The notes below the pieces were generated by a model. That model did not search any database and had not been told where the DNA came from. It saw nothing but the letters and a program-made list of their open reading frames with translations. Position numbers and translations under genes: made by a program. Below are positions 34,031 through 42,658 of a DNA stretch of 64,000 nt, piece after piece (within the stretch, counting starts at the first letter, position 1; the number at the start of each line of letters is the position of its first letter). The stretch comes from Streptomyces wedmorensis (GTDB taxonomy: Bacteria; Actinomycetota; Actinomycetes; Streptomycetales; Streptomycetaceae): assembly GCF_000716445.1 (NCBI RefSeq), contig NZ_JNWK01000019.1:1-64000 (forward strand), read 5' to 3'.

Positions 34031-34591
34031 TCAGCGGGTGAAGAAGGCGAGCTGGGCCTTCTTCTCCGGGATGAACACCTCCGGCAGGTCCACCTCGGGC
34101 AGCACGACCACGGGGCCCGGTTCGAAGCCGGCCCGGACCATCCGGGCGATCGCCTTCTCGTTGCCGGCGTCCGGGTCGACCACGATCCGGGTGCGGTCGC
34201 GCAGCGTGAAGTCGATCAGGGCGCCGAGCAGCCGGCCCGAGAACCCGGGCTCGGGCGCGGCGCTGGGCGCGAGGAGCAGGTGGACGCCGATGTCGCCGGG
34301 GAGCACCTCGTAGCACTCGCCGACCCGGTCGGCGTCGGGGTCGTACGTCTGGAAGAGGGCGACGGGCACGTCGTCCCGGGTGACCAGGTAGCCGTGGTGC
34401 GTGGTGAGCGAGTCGAGGTGCGCGTAGATCTCCCGGACCTGCTCGACGCTCGTGCCGCCCATGCCCCAGAAGCGGGCCCGGTCCTCGTTCACCCAGCCGT
34501 GGATGAGGGAGGCGTCCCGGTCGGGGTCGACGGGCGCGATGCGGACGGTGCCGAGGCCTTCGACGGCCTGGTCGTGGACGGCGGTGGTCAT
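34031..34591 (-). CDS. desH: GNAT acetyltransferase of the siderophore (IucB/DesC-like) type
   Basis: 186 residues. The order PVDPDRDASLIHGWVNEDRARFWGM, DRVGECYEVLPGDIGVHLLLAPS, then FTLRDRTRIVVDPDAGNEKAIARMVRAGFE matches the Acetyltransf_8 family that acylates hydroxamate siderophore precursors (DesC, IucB). It overlaps the penicillin-acylase-like gene by ATGA and so shares its iron-box promoter. I recall such a pair being called desG/desH in Streptomyces and linked to acyl or aryl desferrioxamines; I could not verify this here. The amine or hydroxylamine acceptor and acyl donor are not determined. Confidence 0.8.
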   Translation of the reverse strand: MTTAVHDQAVEGLGTVRIAPVDPDRDASLIHGWVNEDRARFWGMGGTSVEQVREIYAHLDSLTTHHGYLVTRDDVPVALFQTYDPDADRVGECYEVLPGDIGVHLLLAPSAAPEPGFSGRLLGALIDFTLRDRTRIVVDPDAGNEKAIARMVRAGFEPGPVVVLPEVDLPEVFIPEKKAQLAFFTR

Positions 34592-36717
34592 GCGGATTCC
34601 TCTTCGGTCGCTTCGGTCTCTTCGGTCAGCCGGTCCCAGTCGGTGGTGACGGGGGCGAGTTCGCCCCGCAGCCACAGGGGCAGCTGGTCGTGGTGGTGCG
34701 GGTCGCCGGGGACGCCGGACGCGCCGAACGGCACGATCCAGCGGCTCCGCTCGCGGTCGCCGAGGTCCCAGACGTACCGGGCGGCCGACGCACGGGCGCT
34801 GCGGTCGGTCCAGCCGGGCACGCTGGACGTGGAGAGGACGCAGTCGTGGTCCCCGCCGAGCCCGGGCCACCGCTCGTCGTCCGGGTCGGGCAGTGCCTGC
34901 CAGGGCGCGAGCCGGTGCGTCACGCCCCAGGCGGCGGGCGGCTCCCCGGCGCCGACCTCGTCGAGCGCCTCGCGCACGATCCGGTCGACGTCCCCGGCCG
35001 GTACGGGTCCCGCCGTGAGCAGGGTCTCCAGGGCGTAGGCGACCCGCGGGCCGAGCGCCAGCCAGGGCCGGAACACCTCGGGGTACGGGGCGGGTCCGCG
35101 CAGTGCGGCGAAGGCCTCGTGGCCGGCGAGCCGGCGCACCACGGCCCCCCGCACGGCCGCGTACAGGCCCGCGTCGGCGCTCTCCGCGTCCATCCGGCGG
35201 TCCCAGTCGAGCAGCCGCCGCCGGACCTCGGAGCCGGCGGGGGAGAGGCCGTCGCCGTTCCCCGCCACCTTGTCCAGCAGCCGGGCCGCCGAGGGGTTGT
35301 CGGTGTCCGCGTGGATCGCGGCCGTCGTCTCCGGCGTCCAGTCCGCCGAGGCGTCGAGCAGCTCGGCGATCCGGGCCGCCCGGTGCGGCGGGGCGAACTC
35401 GACGCCCAGGGGCGCGGCGAGCCCCCGGGCGTTGGCCATCACGGCGTGGCCGCGGACCTCGGCGCGGGGCAGCGGGGCGGGTGCGGCCTGCCAGTCGTGC
35501 GCGGATTCCCAGGCGGGCACCACGCGGAGGGAGTTGGCGCGGTCCCGTACGGGGACGTGGCCGGCCACCCGGTGGAGCAGGCCGCCGCCGGTGTCGGCGG
35601 CCTGGACGACGTTCACCGGCTCGACCCAGCCGTCGAGGGCCGCGTCCACGTCGGCGACGGTCCGGGCGCGCAGGAGCGCGGGCAGCACGCCGAAGCCGAG
35701 CTCTCCGGTGACCCGGGGCGGGTACCGCAGGCTGACCGCCTCCCAGCCGGAGGCGGGGCGGTCGTCGTCGGGCTCGCCGTCCACGCCGATGATCACCGGG
35801 CCCCGGTCGGTCTCGATCACCTCGATCACGACCGGTTCCGCGCCGGCGACCTCGATGGTCTCGGTGTGGACGGCCGCCGGCCGCCGGCCGTCGGGGCCGA
35901 GGGCCTCCACGCTCCCGTCGGGCAGCCGGTGCAGCCGCTCGCGGTACAGGTCCTGGTAGTCGGCCATCGCGTTGGTGATCGCCCAGGCCACGGACCCGGT
36001 GTGGCCGAAGTGGGCGAGGCCGGGGATGCCGGGCACGGCGAGGCCCACCACGTCGTACGCGGGGCAGGCGAGCCGGATCTGCTGGTAGACGCCGGGCGCC
36101 TCGATGAACCGGTGCGGGTCGCCGGCGACCAGGGCTGCTCCGCTCGCGGTCCGTTCGCCGGCCACCACCCAGCCGTTGGAGCCGGCGGTGCCGGGGCCGT
36201 CCGTGGCGAAGAGTTCCGTCCACTCCTCGCCGAGCCGCCGGGCGACCTCGTCCCGCCACAGCTTGGTGGGGAAGCCGGCGAAGAGGATGTGGGTGGACAG
36301 CCAGACGGCGAGCGGGGTCCAGGGCTCCCACCGGCCGGGCGTGAGCCCGGTGGCCGCGAACTCGGGTGCGCGCCGGGCCCCTTCCGCGAGGCCGTCGTTG
36401 ACGCCGTCCACGTACGCGCGTACCCAGGCCGCGGTCGCCGGGTCGGTGCGGTCGAGCCGCTCGAAGCAGCGCCGGGCGGTGTCGGCGAGCCGGGCCTGCC
36501 GGACGAACGTGTCCCAGCCGAGCTCCGCGGCCCCCAGGAAGGCCGCGGTGGTGCCCTGGGCCCGGTGCCGTTCGACCTCCAGCTGCCAGGCGCGGTCGCG
36601 GGCCGCGACCCGGCCCTGGGCGAAGGAGAGTTCGTCCGGGTCCGCGGCGCGCAGATGGGGGACGCCCCAGGCGTCCCGGTAGACCTCGATGCTCACGGAG
36701 ACCCCGATCCCGTCCAT
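34588..36717 (-). CDS. desG: Penicillin acylase-family Ntn-hydrolase, iron-regulated
   Basis: 709 residues, about the usual length for the unprocessed precursor. Ser180 in GTAGSNGWVVAGERT is the expected N-terminal nucleophile of the beta chain after self-cleavage. GDPHRFIEAPGVYQQIRL, PGIPGLAHFGHTGSVAWAITN and NVVQAADTGG are family motifs. There is no signal peptide, so it should act in the cytoplasm, unlike secreted penicillin acylases. The iron box just upstream and the coupled siderophore-type acetyltransferase suggest that it cleaves or makes an amide during siderophore maturation, by analogy with PvdQ. Start ATG 36717 has a weak GAAGAC; GTG 36699 is possible. Confidence 0.8.
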   Translation of the reverse strand: MDGIGVSVSIEVYRDAWGVPHLRAADPDELSFAQGRVAARDRAWQLEVERHRAQGTTAAFLGAAELGWDTFVRQARLADTARRCFERLDRTDPATAAWVRAYVDGVNDGLAEGARRAPEFAATGLTPGRWEPWTPLAVWLSTHILFAGFPTKLWRDEVARRLGEEWTELFATDGPGTAGSNGWVVAGERTASGAALVAGDPHRFIEAPGVYQQIRLACPAYDVVGLAVPGIPGLAHFGHTGSVAWAITNAMADYQDLYRERLHRLPDGSVEALGPDGRRPAAVHTETIEVAGAEPVVIEVIETDRGPVIIGVDGEPDDDRPASGWEAVSLRYPPRVTGELGFGVLPALLRARTVADVDAALDGWVEPVNVVQAADTGGGLLHRVAGHVPVRDRANSLRVVPAWESAHDWQAAPAPLPRAEVRGHAVMANARGLAAPLGVEFAPPHRAARIAELLDASADWTPETTAAIHADTDNPSAARLLDKVAGNGDGLSPAGSEVRRRLLDWDRRMDAESADAGLYAAVRGAVVRRLAGHEAFAALRGPAPYPEVFRPWLALGPRVAYALETLLTAGPVPAGDVDRIVREALDEVGAGEPPAAWGVTHRLAPWQALPDPDDERWPGLGGDHDCVLSTSSVPGWTDRSARASAARYVWDLGDRERSRWIVPFGASGVPGDPHHHDQLPLWLRGELAPVTTDWDRLTEETEATEEESA

Positions 36718-36733
36718 GTCTTCGCAGATTTTC

Positions 36734-36752
36734 TTAGGTTAGGCTGGCCTAA
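36734..36752 (-). promoter_or_regulatory. Iron box (DmdR1/IdeR operator)
   Basis: TTAGGTTAGGCTGGCCTAA, a 19-bp site that matches the actinobacterial iron-box consensus TTAGGTTAGGCTAACCTAA at nearly all positions. It ends 17 bp before the acylase start, where iron-loaded DmdR1/IdeR would block transcription. Iron starvation should therefore induce the acylase/acetyltransferase operon. The AT-rich TTAATTTAG flank on the plus-strand side probably contains the -10 region. Confidence 0.85.
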
Positions 36753-37069
36753 ATTAATCTACAGCAGACCCGTGGGGCGGCGTGCACCGGGTTGACGATC
36801 CGTGACGTGCGGGCTCCGTGGATCGTTCTCATCCAATCCATGCCCTCCGGTTCGTGCGAAAGAAGCGGGGCGTGCGGGAACGGTTGTGTCCTAAAGAATC
36901 GAAAATGAACACGGAAACCGCCCTTTGGAGTGAACTCACGTCAGGCGACTGTCAGTTCACTCTCCGTGCGTAAAGATTCCGGTGTCTCAAGTCGCCGAGG
37001 CCGCGCCGACCCACCGTCCCCGTGGTGAGCGGCCGGCGACGCCATGTCTCCTGTGGGGGTTCCACCATC
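36753..37069. other. Intergenic region with inverted repeat upstream of LAETG protein
   Basis: Together with the iron-box segment this 350-bp gap separates the acylase operon from the divergent LAETG gene. It contains a 9-bp inverted repeat, GAGTGAACT (36928-36936) and AGTTCACTC (36954-36962), around a nested CAG-GCGA-CTG hairpin. It lies about 110 bp before the LAETG start and might be a regulator site or leader hairpin. No small gene with convincing codon use was found. Confidence 0.5.
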
Positions 37070-38056
37070 TTGAACAGCAACACCTTCGGCATGCCCGTAC
37101 GCCGTACCGCCGCCGCCGCGACCGTCGCCGCGCTGACCGTCGGACCGGTGCTCCTCGCCGCCCCCGCGGCACACGCCACGGGCGGCGAAGGGCGTGCCAC
37201 CGCCGTCGTCCTGCGGACCGGCCTCGACGTCTCCCTCCTCGGCAAGACGGTCGACGTGCCCGTCCGGGCCTCCCTCAACGAGGTCGAGGCGCCGCGGACC
37301 GAGAGCGAGACCGCGCTCTCCGTGAAGGTGCAGGGGGCCGAGGGCGGGGAACCGATCGACCTCCTCGCCGCCGACGTCGCCACCTCGAAGGCCACCGTCG
37401 ACGAGGACAGGGCCGAGGGATACGTGAACCTCGTCAAGGCGCAGGTGCACGTCCCCGGCATCCCCGCGCTCTCCCTCATCGAGGTCGAGAAGGTCACCTC
37501 CAAGGCGGTGTGCGAGAAGGGCAAGCGGCCGGTCGCCGAGTCCAACGTCCTCGGCCACGTCATCGTCTTCGGCAAGAAGACCACCGTGTCCACCGGCGGC
37601 CGGACCCAGGTCGGCGTCCCCGGCGTCGGCGCGGTGACCCTGGACCTCTCCCGTACCTCCACGACCTCCCGCACCGCCGCCGCCACCGCCCTCGAACTCA
37701 AGGTGGAGGTCGACCCGCTGAAGCTCGGAGTCGCCGAGGTCAACGGCACCGTCACGCTCGCCGAGGCGACCTGCGAGACGCCCAAGGGCGCCGCCCCGAC
37801 GCAGAAGCCCACCGAGCGGCCGACGGAGCAGCCCAGCGAGCGCCCCTCCGAGCAGCCCACCCAGCAGCCCTCCGTCAAGCCCGGCGACACGGACGGCATC
37901 AAGACCAACAACGGCGGCGCCGTCCCCACCGAGAACCTCGCCGAGACCGGCGGCAGCTCCGCCACCCCGTACCTCGCGGGCGGCGCCCTCGCCCTGCTCG
38001 TGGCGGGCGGCGGCGCCCTCGCGCTGACCCGCTCGCGCGCCCGCTCGCGCGACTGA
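37070..38056 (+). CDS. LAETG-anchored surface protein (SCO1860 family)
   Basis: 328 residues. The signal peptide MNSNTFGMPVRRTAAAATVA ends at APAAHA. The mature part has two beta-rich segments with cysteines (SKAVCEKGK, EATCETP), then a PTERPTEQPSERPSEQP-type wall-spanning repeat. The sorting signal LAETG is at 290-294, with a hydrophobic helix and a basic tail after it. LAXTG is the signal of class E sortases, which Streptomyces use for chaplins and other surface proteins. TTG 37070 is used because a GGGGG run precedes it and it gives a clean signal peptide. Function unknown. Confidence 0.82.
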   Translation: MNSNTFGMPVRRTAAAATVAALTVGPVLLAAPAAHATGGEGRATAVVLRTGLDVSLLGKTVDVPVRASLNEVEAPRTESETALSVKVQGAEGGEPIDLLAADVATSKATVDEDRAEGYVNLVKAQVHVPGIPALSLIEVEKVTSKAVCEKGKRPVAESNVLGHVIVFGKKTTVSTGGRTQVGVPGVGAVTLDLSRTSTTSRTAAATALELKVEVDPLKLGVAEVNGTVTLAEATCETPKGAAPTQKPTERPTEQPSERPSEQPTQQPSVKPGDTDGIKTNNGGAVPTENLAETGGSSATPYLAGGALALLVAGGGALALTRSRARSRD

Positions 38057-38097
38057 CGGCCCGAGGGGGAGGCACCGGGGGGTGCGGGGGAGAGAAG

Positions 38098-38136
38098 GGG
38101 TGCGGGGAGGGCGACGTCGTCGCCCTCCCCGCACCC
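38098..38136. terminator. Hairpin terminator between convergent genes
   Basis: A perfect 18-bp stem (38098-38115 with 38119-38136) and a three-base loop, 41 bp after the LAETG stop and 15 bp before the cobC stop. It should end transcription from both sides. Confidence 0.85.
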
Positions 38137-38151
38137 TCGCGTACGCGCCCG

Positions 38152-39210
38152 TCAGCCGCCGATCAGCAGCGCCTGGTCCAAGGCCTGGAGGAAGCGGTTC
38201 GTCGTCGCCCGGTCCCGCACCGCGAGCCGCAGCCAGTTCCGGTCGAGCCCCGGGAACGTGTCGCCCCGGCGGGCCGCGAAGCCCAGCGACCGCAGGGTCT
38301 CCCGCACCGCGTCCGCGCCGTCGATCCGGATCAGCACGAAGGGGCCCTCCGACCCCGCCACCGTCCGCACCTCGTCGAACTCCGCCAGGCCGGCGAGCAG
38401 ATGGGCCCGCTCCACCCCGACCCGGTGCGCCGCGTGCTCGGCCTCCGCGAGCGCCGCCCGCGTCATGCACGCCTCCGCCGCCACCAGGGCGGGCGTCGAC
38501 ACCGGCCACAGCGGCTGCACCCGCTCCAGCGCCGCGACCGTCTCCGGCTCCGCGAGCACGTAGCCGATCCGCAGCCCGGCGAGCCCCCAGGTCTTGGTGA
38601 GGCTCCGCAGCACCACGAGTCCCGGTACGTCGGTCCGCCCGGCCAACGACTCCCGCTCGCCCGGCACCGCGTCGATGAACGCCTCGTCCACCACCAGCGT
38701 CCGTCCCGGCCGGGCCAGCGCGGCGATCGACGCGGCCGGATGCAGCACCGAGGTCGGGTTCGTGGGGTTCCCGATCACCACCAGGTCCGCGTCCTCGGGC
38801 ACCGCCGCCGGGTCCAGCCGGAAGCCGTCCGCCTCGCGCAGCAGGACCCGCCCCACCTCGTGCCCGGCGTCGCGCAGCGCCGCCTCCGGCTCGGTGAACT
38901 GCGGATGCACCACCACCGGCCGCCGCACGTCGAGCGCCCGCGCGAGCAGCACGAACGCCTCCGCCGCGCCGGCCGTCAGCAGCACCCGGTTCGACGGCAG
39001 GTCGTGCCGCTCGGCGACCGCGGCCCGGGCGGCCCGGTCGTCGGGATAGGCGGCCAGGCCGGTCAGCGAGTCGGCGATCCGCTCCCGCAGCCAGTCCGGC
39101 GGGGTGTTCGTCCGGACGTTGACCGCCAGATCGATCAGTTTCTCGTCCCGGACCTCGGCGTCACCGTGGTGGCGCAGGTCGTGGGCGTCGCTATCCGTGT
39201 GGGTGTCCAT
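38152..39210 (-). CDS. cobC: CobC, PLP-dependent aminotransferase-like cobalamin protein (Rv2231c type)
   Basis: 352 residues of fold-type I PLP enzymes related to histidinol-phosphate aminotransferase. GNPTNPTSVLHPAAS, LVVDEAFIDAVPGE and SLTKTWGLAGLRIGYVLAEP (Schiff-base Lys) are visible. In the cobalamin pathway this family supplies the (R)-1-amino-2-propanol arm (threonine-phosphate decarboxylase role) to CobD. ATG 39210 is the likely start, but the frame stays open upstream through a CobE-like domain, so a fused 585-residue protein from GTG 39909 is possible. The gene order cobC-cobE-like followed by the cobB operon supports the role. Confidence 0.8.
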   Translation of the reverse strand: MDTHTDSDAHDLRHHGDAEVRDEKLIDLAVNVRTNTPPDWLRERIADSLTGLAAYPDDRAARAAVAERHDLPSNRVLLTAGAAEAFVLLARALDVRRPVVVHPQFTEPEAALRDAGHEVGRVLLREADGFRLDPAAVPEDADLVVIGNPTNPTSVLHPAASIAALARPGRTLVVDEAFIDAVPGERESLAGRTDVPGLVVLRSLTKTWGLAGLRIGYVLAEPETVAALERVQPLWPVSTPALVAAEACMTRAALAEAEHAAHRVGVERAHLLAGLAEFDEVRTVAGSEGPFVLIRIDGADAVRETLRSLGFAARRGDTFPGLDRNWLRLAVRDRATTNRFLQALDQALLIGG

Positions 39211-39909
39211 GGCCGCCGTCGTGTGGGGGGTGGGGATGGTGGGGGGTGAGCCAGGCTCGCGAGCGATGTACCCGTGAGCCGAGGGCAACAACCGTACGCC
39301 TGGGGCATCTTCGTTCGGACGAAACGGGATGTACATGGCGATTGCGCACGTCGCGCGCCGCGATTTCCGTTTCGGCACGAGCAGGACGACCCCGCTGCCG
39401 CCGCCCGCTAACGTCGCGGGCCCCACGCCCGCACCCCCACCGCCCCCTGCCCCCGCGGCCACACCCCTACCCGCGCCCCCGTCCGCCCCGGAGCCCGCGG
39501 CCGTACCGTCGTCCCCGTCCACCTCGGAGCCCGCGGCCGTACCGTCGTCCCCGTCCGCCCCGGACCCCGCCACCGCACCCGCGTCCGCGCCCGTCCCCCC
39601 GGCCGTCCCCGCGGCCGCCGAGAGGAGGGCCGCCGCCTCCGCCACCGACGCCGTGCCCGTCGCGGCCAGCGGCAGCGCCGAGGGATGCGGTACGGACACG
39701 GCGGCCAGCTCCCCGGCCGCGAAGCCGCGGACCGGCACGCCGAGCGCCGCGGCCGCGCCCACGATCCCCGGCTCCGCCGCCCGCGCGTCCAGCGTGGCGA
39801 GCGACCGGACGTCGGCGCGCGTCAGCCGCGCCTCCCGCAGCACGGCGTCGACCAGGAGGAGGACCTCGTCAACCGCCACGCCCGACCGGGCCCCGACGCC
39901 GAGGTGCAC
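39211..39909 (-). CDS. CobE/CbiG C-terminal-like cobalamin protein, in frame with cobC
   Basis: From GTG 39909 the protein reads HLGVGARSGVAVDEVLLLVDAVL, SLATLDARAAEPGIVGAAAALGVPVRGF, then SALPLAATGTASVAEAAALL and finally VLLVPKRKSRRATCAIA. This order is the whole CobE/CbiG_C domain, which takes part in ring contraction chemistry of cobalamin synthesis. About 70 Gly/Ala/Asp-rich residues are inserted before the last strand, encoded partly by a 36-bp tandem repeat. No stop codon follows the domain: the frame runs on through about 45 codons of poor GC3 bias into cobC at 39210. The end given here is therefore the cobC start and not a true stop. Confidence 0.65.
39481..39570. repeat. 36-bp tandem repeat inside the CobE-like gene
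   Basis: Copies at 39481-39516 and 39517-39552 and a half copy to 39570 differ at only a few bases. They encode acidic Gly/Ala-rich dodecapeptides (DGDDGTAAGS type) that form an insertion before the last strand of the CobE-like domain. Expansion in frame is the likely origin of the insertion. Confidence 0.85.
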
Positions 39910-39939
39910 GGAAGCCGCCCCATCGGATAGCAAAGCCCC

Positions 39940-40668
39940 ATGGCTGTGGTCGTCGCGCTCGGCGCGTTCCTGATGACGCTCTTCGGCGGCTGGGTCGCGC
40001 AGCGCGTCACCGACCGCCGCCACCTCGTCCTCGGCCTGGCCGGCGGACTCATGCTCGGCGTCGTCGGACTCGACCTGCTGCCCGAGGCACTGGAGGCCGC
40101 GGGCGACGAGGTCTTCGGCGTGCCGGAGGCCCTGCTGCTCTTCGTCGGCGGCTTCCTCCTCGCCCATGTGATGGAGCGTCTCCTCGCCGTCCGCAGCGCG
40201 GCGCACGGCGTCGGCCCGCACGACAGGGTCCCGCAGGTCGGCCTCACCGCCGCCGCCGCGATGGTCGGCCACAGCCTCATGGACGGCATCGCCCTCGGCG
40301 CCGCGTTCCAGGTCGGCGGCGGCATGGGCGCCACGGTCGCGCTCGCCGTCATCACCCACGACTTCGCCGACGGCTTCAACACGTACACGATCACGAGCCT
40401 CTACGGGAACGCGCGCCGCAAGGCCGTCGCCATGCTCGTCGCGGACGCCGTCGCCCCGCTCGTCGGCGCCGCGTCCACCCTGCTGTTCACCCTTCCGGAG
40501 GAACTCCTCGGGGCCTATCTCGGGTTCTTCGGCGGCGCCCTGCTCTACCTCGCCGCGGCCGAGATCCTGCCCGAGGCCCACCACGAACACCCCGCCCGCT
40601 CCACCCTGCTGTGCACGGTGGGGGGCGTGGCCTTCATCTGGCTCGTGGTGGGCCTCTCCGGCGGCTGA
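39940..40668 (+). CDS. ZIP-family metal transporter
   Basis: 242 residues with about eight hydrophobic segments. The metal-path helices carry GHSLMDGIALGAAFQ (helix 4 His-Ser/Asp-Gly motif) and THDFADGFNTYT (helix 5). ZIP proteins import zinc or other divalent metals. The gene lies between the cobE-like gene and cobB, inside the cobalamin region, so cobalt or zinc supply is conceivable; this is inference. There is no ribosome binding site, and TAGCAA lies six bases before ATG 39940, so it may be leaderless. It is divergent from the cobE-like gene and meets cobB tail to tail. Confidence 0.83.
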   Translation: MAVVVALGAFLMTLFGGWVAQRVTDRRHLVLGLAGGLMLGVVGLDLLPEALEAAGDEVFGVPEALLLFVGGFLLAHVMERLLAVRSAAHGVGPHDRVPQVGLTAAAAMVGHSLMDGIALGAAFQVGGGMGATVALAVITHDFADGFNTYTITSLYGNARRKAVAMLVADAVAPLVGAASTLLFTLPEELLGAYLGFFGGALLYLAAAEILPEAHHEHPARSTLLCTVGGVAFIWLVVGLSGG

Positions 40669-40670
40669 AC

Positions 40671-42056
40671 TCACCCGCAGCGCTCCACGAACCGCGCCGC
40701 GACCTCCGGGGTCCCCGCCCAGTGCGTGTGCACGTAACTCGCGTGCACACCGCCCTGCACGAACCCCTCGACCCGACGCTCCGGCTGCCGCAGCCCCCAG
40801 GCCGCCAGCGCCCCGGCGCCCGGCTCGATCACCGTCCGGTGGAACTCGTGCCCCCGCATCCGCGCCCCGGCCGGAGCGATCACGCTGTCGTTCACCGCGA
40901 CGGCGTCCCGGTACCCGAGCGTCAGCCGCTCCGACATCCGCGCGTCGGCGTCCAGCACCCCGCACATGGGGTTGCCGTCGAGGGACCGCGCCAGGTACAG
41001 CAGCCCCGCGCACTCCGCCGCGACCGGCGCCCCGGACGCGGCCAGCTCGGCCACGGCCTTCCTGAGCGGCTCGTTGGCGGACAGCTGTTCCCCGTACATC
41101 TCGGGAAAGCCGCCGCCTATGACGAGTCCGCTCGTCCCCTCGGGCAGTGCCTCGTCCCGCAGCGGGTCGAAGGTCACGACCTCCGCCCCGGCGGCGGTCA
41201 GCAGCTCCGTGTGCTCCGCGTACGAGAACGTGAACGCCGCGCCACCGGCGACGGCCACCCGCGGTGCGGGCCATCGTTCCGCAGGGGCGGAACGGGTGGG
41301 CACACCGGAACCACCGGCGTGCAGCCGCTCCCCGACCTCCGGCACCCACGGCTCCGCGTGCAGCTCGGGCGCACTGCGAGCCAACGCCAGCAGCGCCTCC
41401 AGATCGCACCCCGACCGCACCTGCTCCGCCTGCGCCGCCACCGCCTCCACGGCCTGCGCCTGCCGCTCGGCAACCGGCACGAGCCCGAGGTGCCGCGACG
41501 GCGTGGCGACCGCCGGAGCACGCCGCAGCACGCCGAGCACCGGCACCCCGGACTCCCCGAGGGCCTCCCGCAGCAGATGCTCGTGCCGGTCCGTGGCGAC
41601 CTTGTTGAGGATCACGCCCCCGATCCGCACCTCCGGATCCCACGACGCGAACCCGTGCACGAGCGCGGCCACCGACCGCGACTGCGACGAGGCGTCCACG
41701 ACGAGCACCACCGGCGCCTTGAGGAGCTTCGCCACCTGGGCGGTGGACGCCAGCTCGCCCTGGTCGGCGGCCCCGTCGTACAGGCCCATGACGCCCTCGA
41801 CCACGGCCAGGTCGCAGCCGCGCGCCCCGTGCAGGAAGAGCGGCGCGATCTGCCCCGTACCGCACATGTAGGCGTCGAGGTTGCGGCCGGGCCGGCCGGT
41901 GGCCAGCGCGTGGTAGCCGGGATCGATGTAGTCGGGGCCGACCTTGTGCGGGGAGACGGCCAGGCCACGGCCGGCGAACGCGGCCATGAGGCCGGTCGCG
42001 ACCGTGGTCTTGCCCGCGCCCGACGAGGGCGCGGCGATGACGAGACGTGCTACCAC
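40671..42056 (-). CDS. cobB: Cobyrinic acid a,c-diamide synthase
   Basis: 461 residues. The N-terminal ATP-binding half has the P-loop PSSGAGKTTVATGL at 10-23 and the HKVGPDYIDPGYH substrate loop. The C-terminal half is a triad glutamine amidotransferase with the Cys in PVAAECAGLLYLARS and the GGGFPEMYGEQL oxyanion region. It amidates the a and c side chains of (hydrogeno)byrinate or cobyrinate with ATP and glutamine. GTG 42056 overlaps the cobO stop by seven bases, so the genes are translationally coupled. It is the last gene of the riboswitch-headed cob operon. Confidence 0.92.
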   Translation of the reverse strand: MVARLVIAAPSSGAGKTTVATGLMAAFAGRGLAVSPHKVGPDYIDPGYHALATGRPGRNLDAYMCGTGQIAPLFLHGARGCDLAVVEGVMGLYDGAADQGELASTAQVAKLLKAPVVLVVDASSQSRSVAALVHGFASWDPEVRIGGVILNKVATDRHEHLLREALGESGVPVLGVLRRAPAVATPSRHLGLVPVAERQAQAVEAVAAQAEQVRSGCDLEALLALARSAPELHAEPWVPEVGERLHAGGSGVPTRSAPAERWPAPRVAVAGGAAFTFSYAEHTELLTAAGAEVVTFDPLRDEALPEGTSGLVIGGGFPEMYGEQLSANEPLRKAVAELAASGAPVAAECAGLLYLARSLDGNPMCGVLDADARMSERLTLGYRDAVAVNDSVIAPAGARMRGHEFHRTVIEPGAGALAAWGLRQPERRVEGFVQGGVHASYVHTHWAGTPEVAARFVERCG

Positions 42057-42658
42057 TCGATGCCCCGCTGGCCCTTCTGACCGGCGTCCATCGGGTGCTT
42101 GACCTTGGACATGTCGGTGACGAGATCGGCGAAGTCGACCAGTTCCTGCGGCGCGTTGCGGCCGGTGATCACGACGTGCTGGTGCCCGGGACGGTCGCGG
42201 AGCACCTCGACGACCTCCTTGACGTCGATCCAGCCCCAGTGCAGCAGGTAGGCGAACTCGTCGAGGACGTAGAACTTGTACTTCTCCTCGGCGAGGTCCC
42301 GCTTGACCTGCTCCCAGCCCTCACGGGCCTTCTCCTCGTGCGACTGCTCGCCCTCGGCGACCTCGCGCTGGATCCAGGACCAGCCCTCGCCCATCTTGTT
42401 CCAGGTGACCGTGCCGCCCTTGCCGGTCTCGCCGAGCGCCTTGAGGGCGTTCTCCTCGCCGACCTTCCACTTGGCGGACTTGACGAACTGGAACACCCCG
42501 ATCGGCCAGCCCTGGTTCCAGGCGCGCAGCGCCATGCCGAACGCGGCGGTCGACTTCCCCTTGCCGACGCCCGTGTGCACCATCACCAGTGCGCGGTTGC
42601 GGCGCTGGCGGGTGGTGAGACCGTCGTCGGGTACGACGGTCGGCTGTCCCTGCGGCAT
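42050..42658 (-). CDS. cobO: Cob(I)yrinic acid a,c-diamide adenosyltransferase
   Basis: 202 residues of the CobA/CobO family. The P-loop HTGVGKGKSTAAFGMALRA lies near 28-46, and VTWNKMGEGWSWIQRE, YVLDEFAYLLHWGW and VVITGRNAPQELVDFADLVTDM are family motifs. It transfers the adenosyl group from ATP to Co(I) corrinoids. ATG 42658 is chosen over 42673 because GGAGGG lies eight bases upstream; it overlaps the preceding stop as TAATG. Operon order is cobD-cobQ-chelatase-cobO-cobB. Confidence 0.92.
   Translation of the reverse strand: MPQGQPTVVPDDGLTTRQRRNRALVMVHTGVGKGKSTAAFGMALRAWNQGWPIGVFQFVKSAKWKVGEENALKALGETGKGGTVTWNKMGEGWSWIQREVAEGEQSHEEKAREGWEQVKRDLAEEKYKFYVLDEFAYLLHWGWIDVKEVVEVLRDRPGHQHVVITGRNAPQELVDFADLVTDMSKVKHPMDAGQKGQRGIEW

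Noticed and set aside
38152..41865. A 1237-codon minus-strand frame taken as one giant protein
   Set aside because: Beyond GTG 39909 it runs antisense to the ZIP gene and out of frame under cobB. Only the cobC and CobE-like parts are real.
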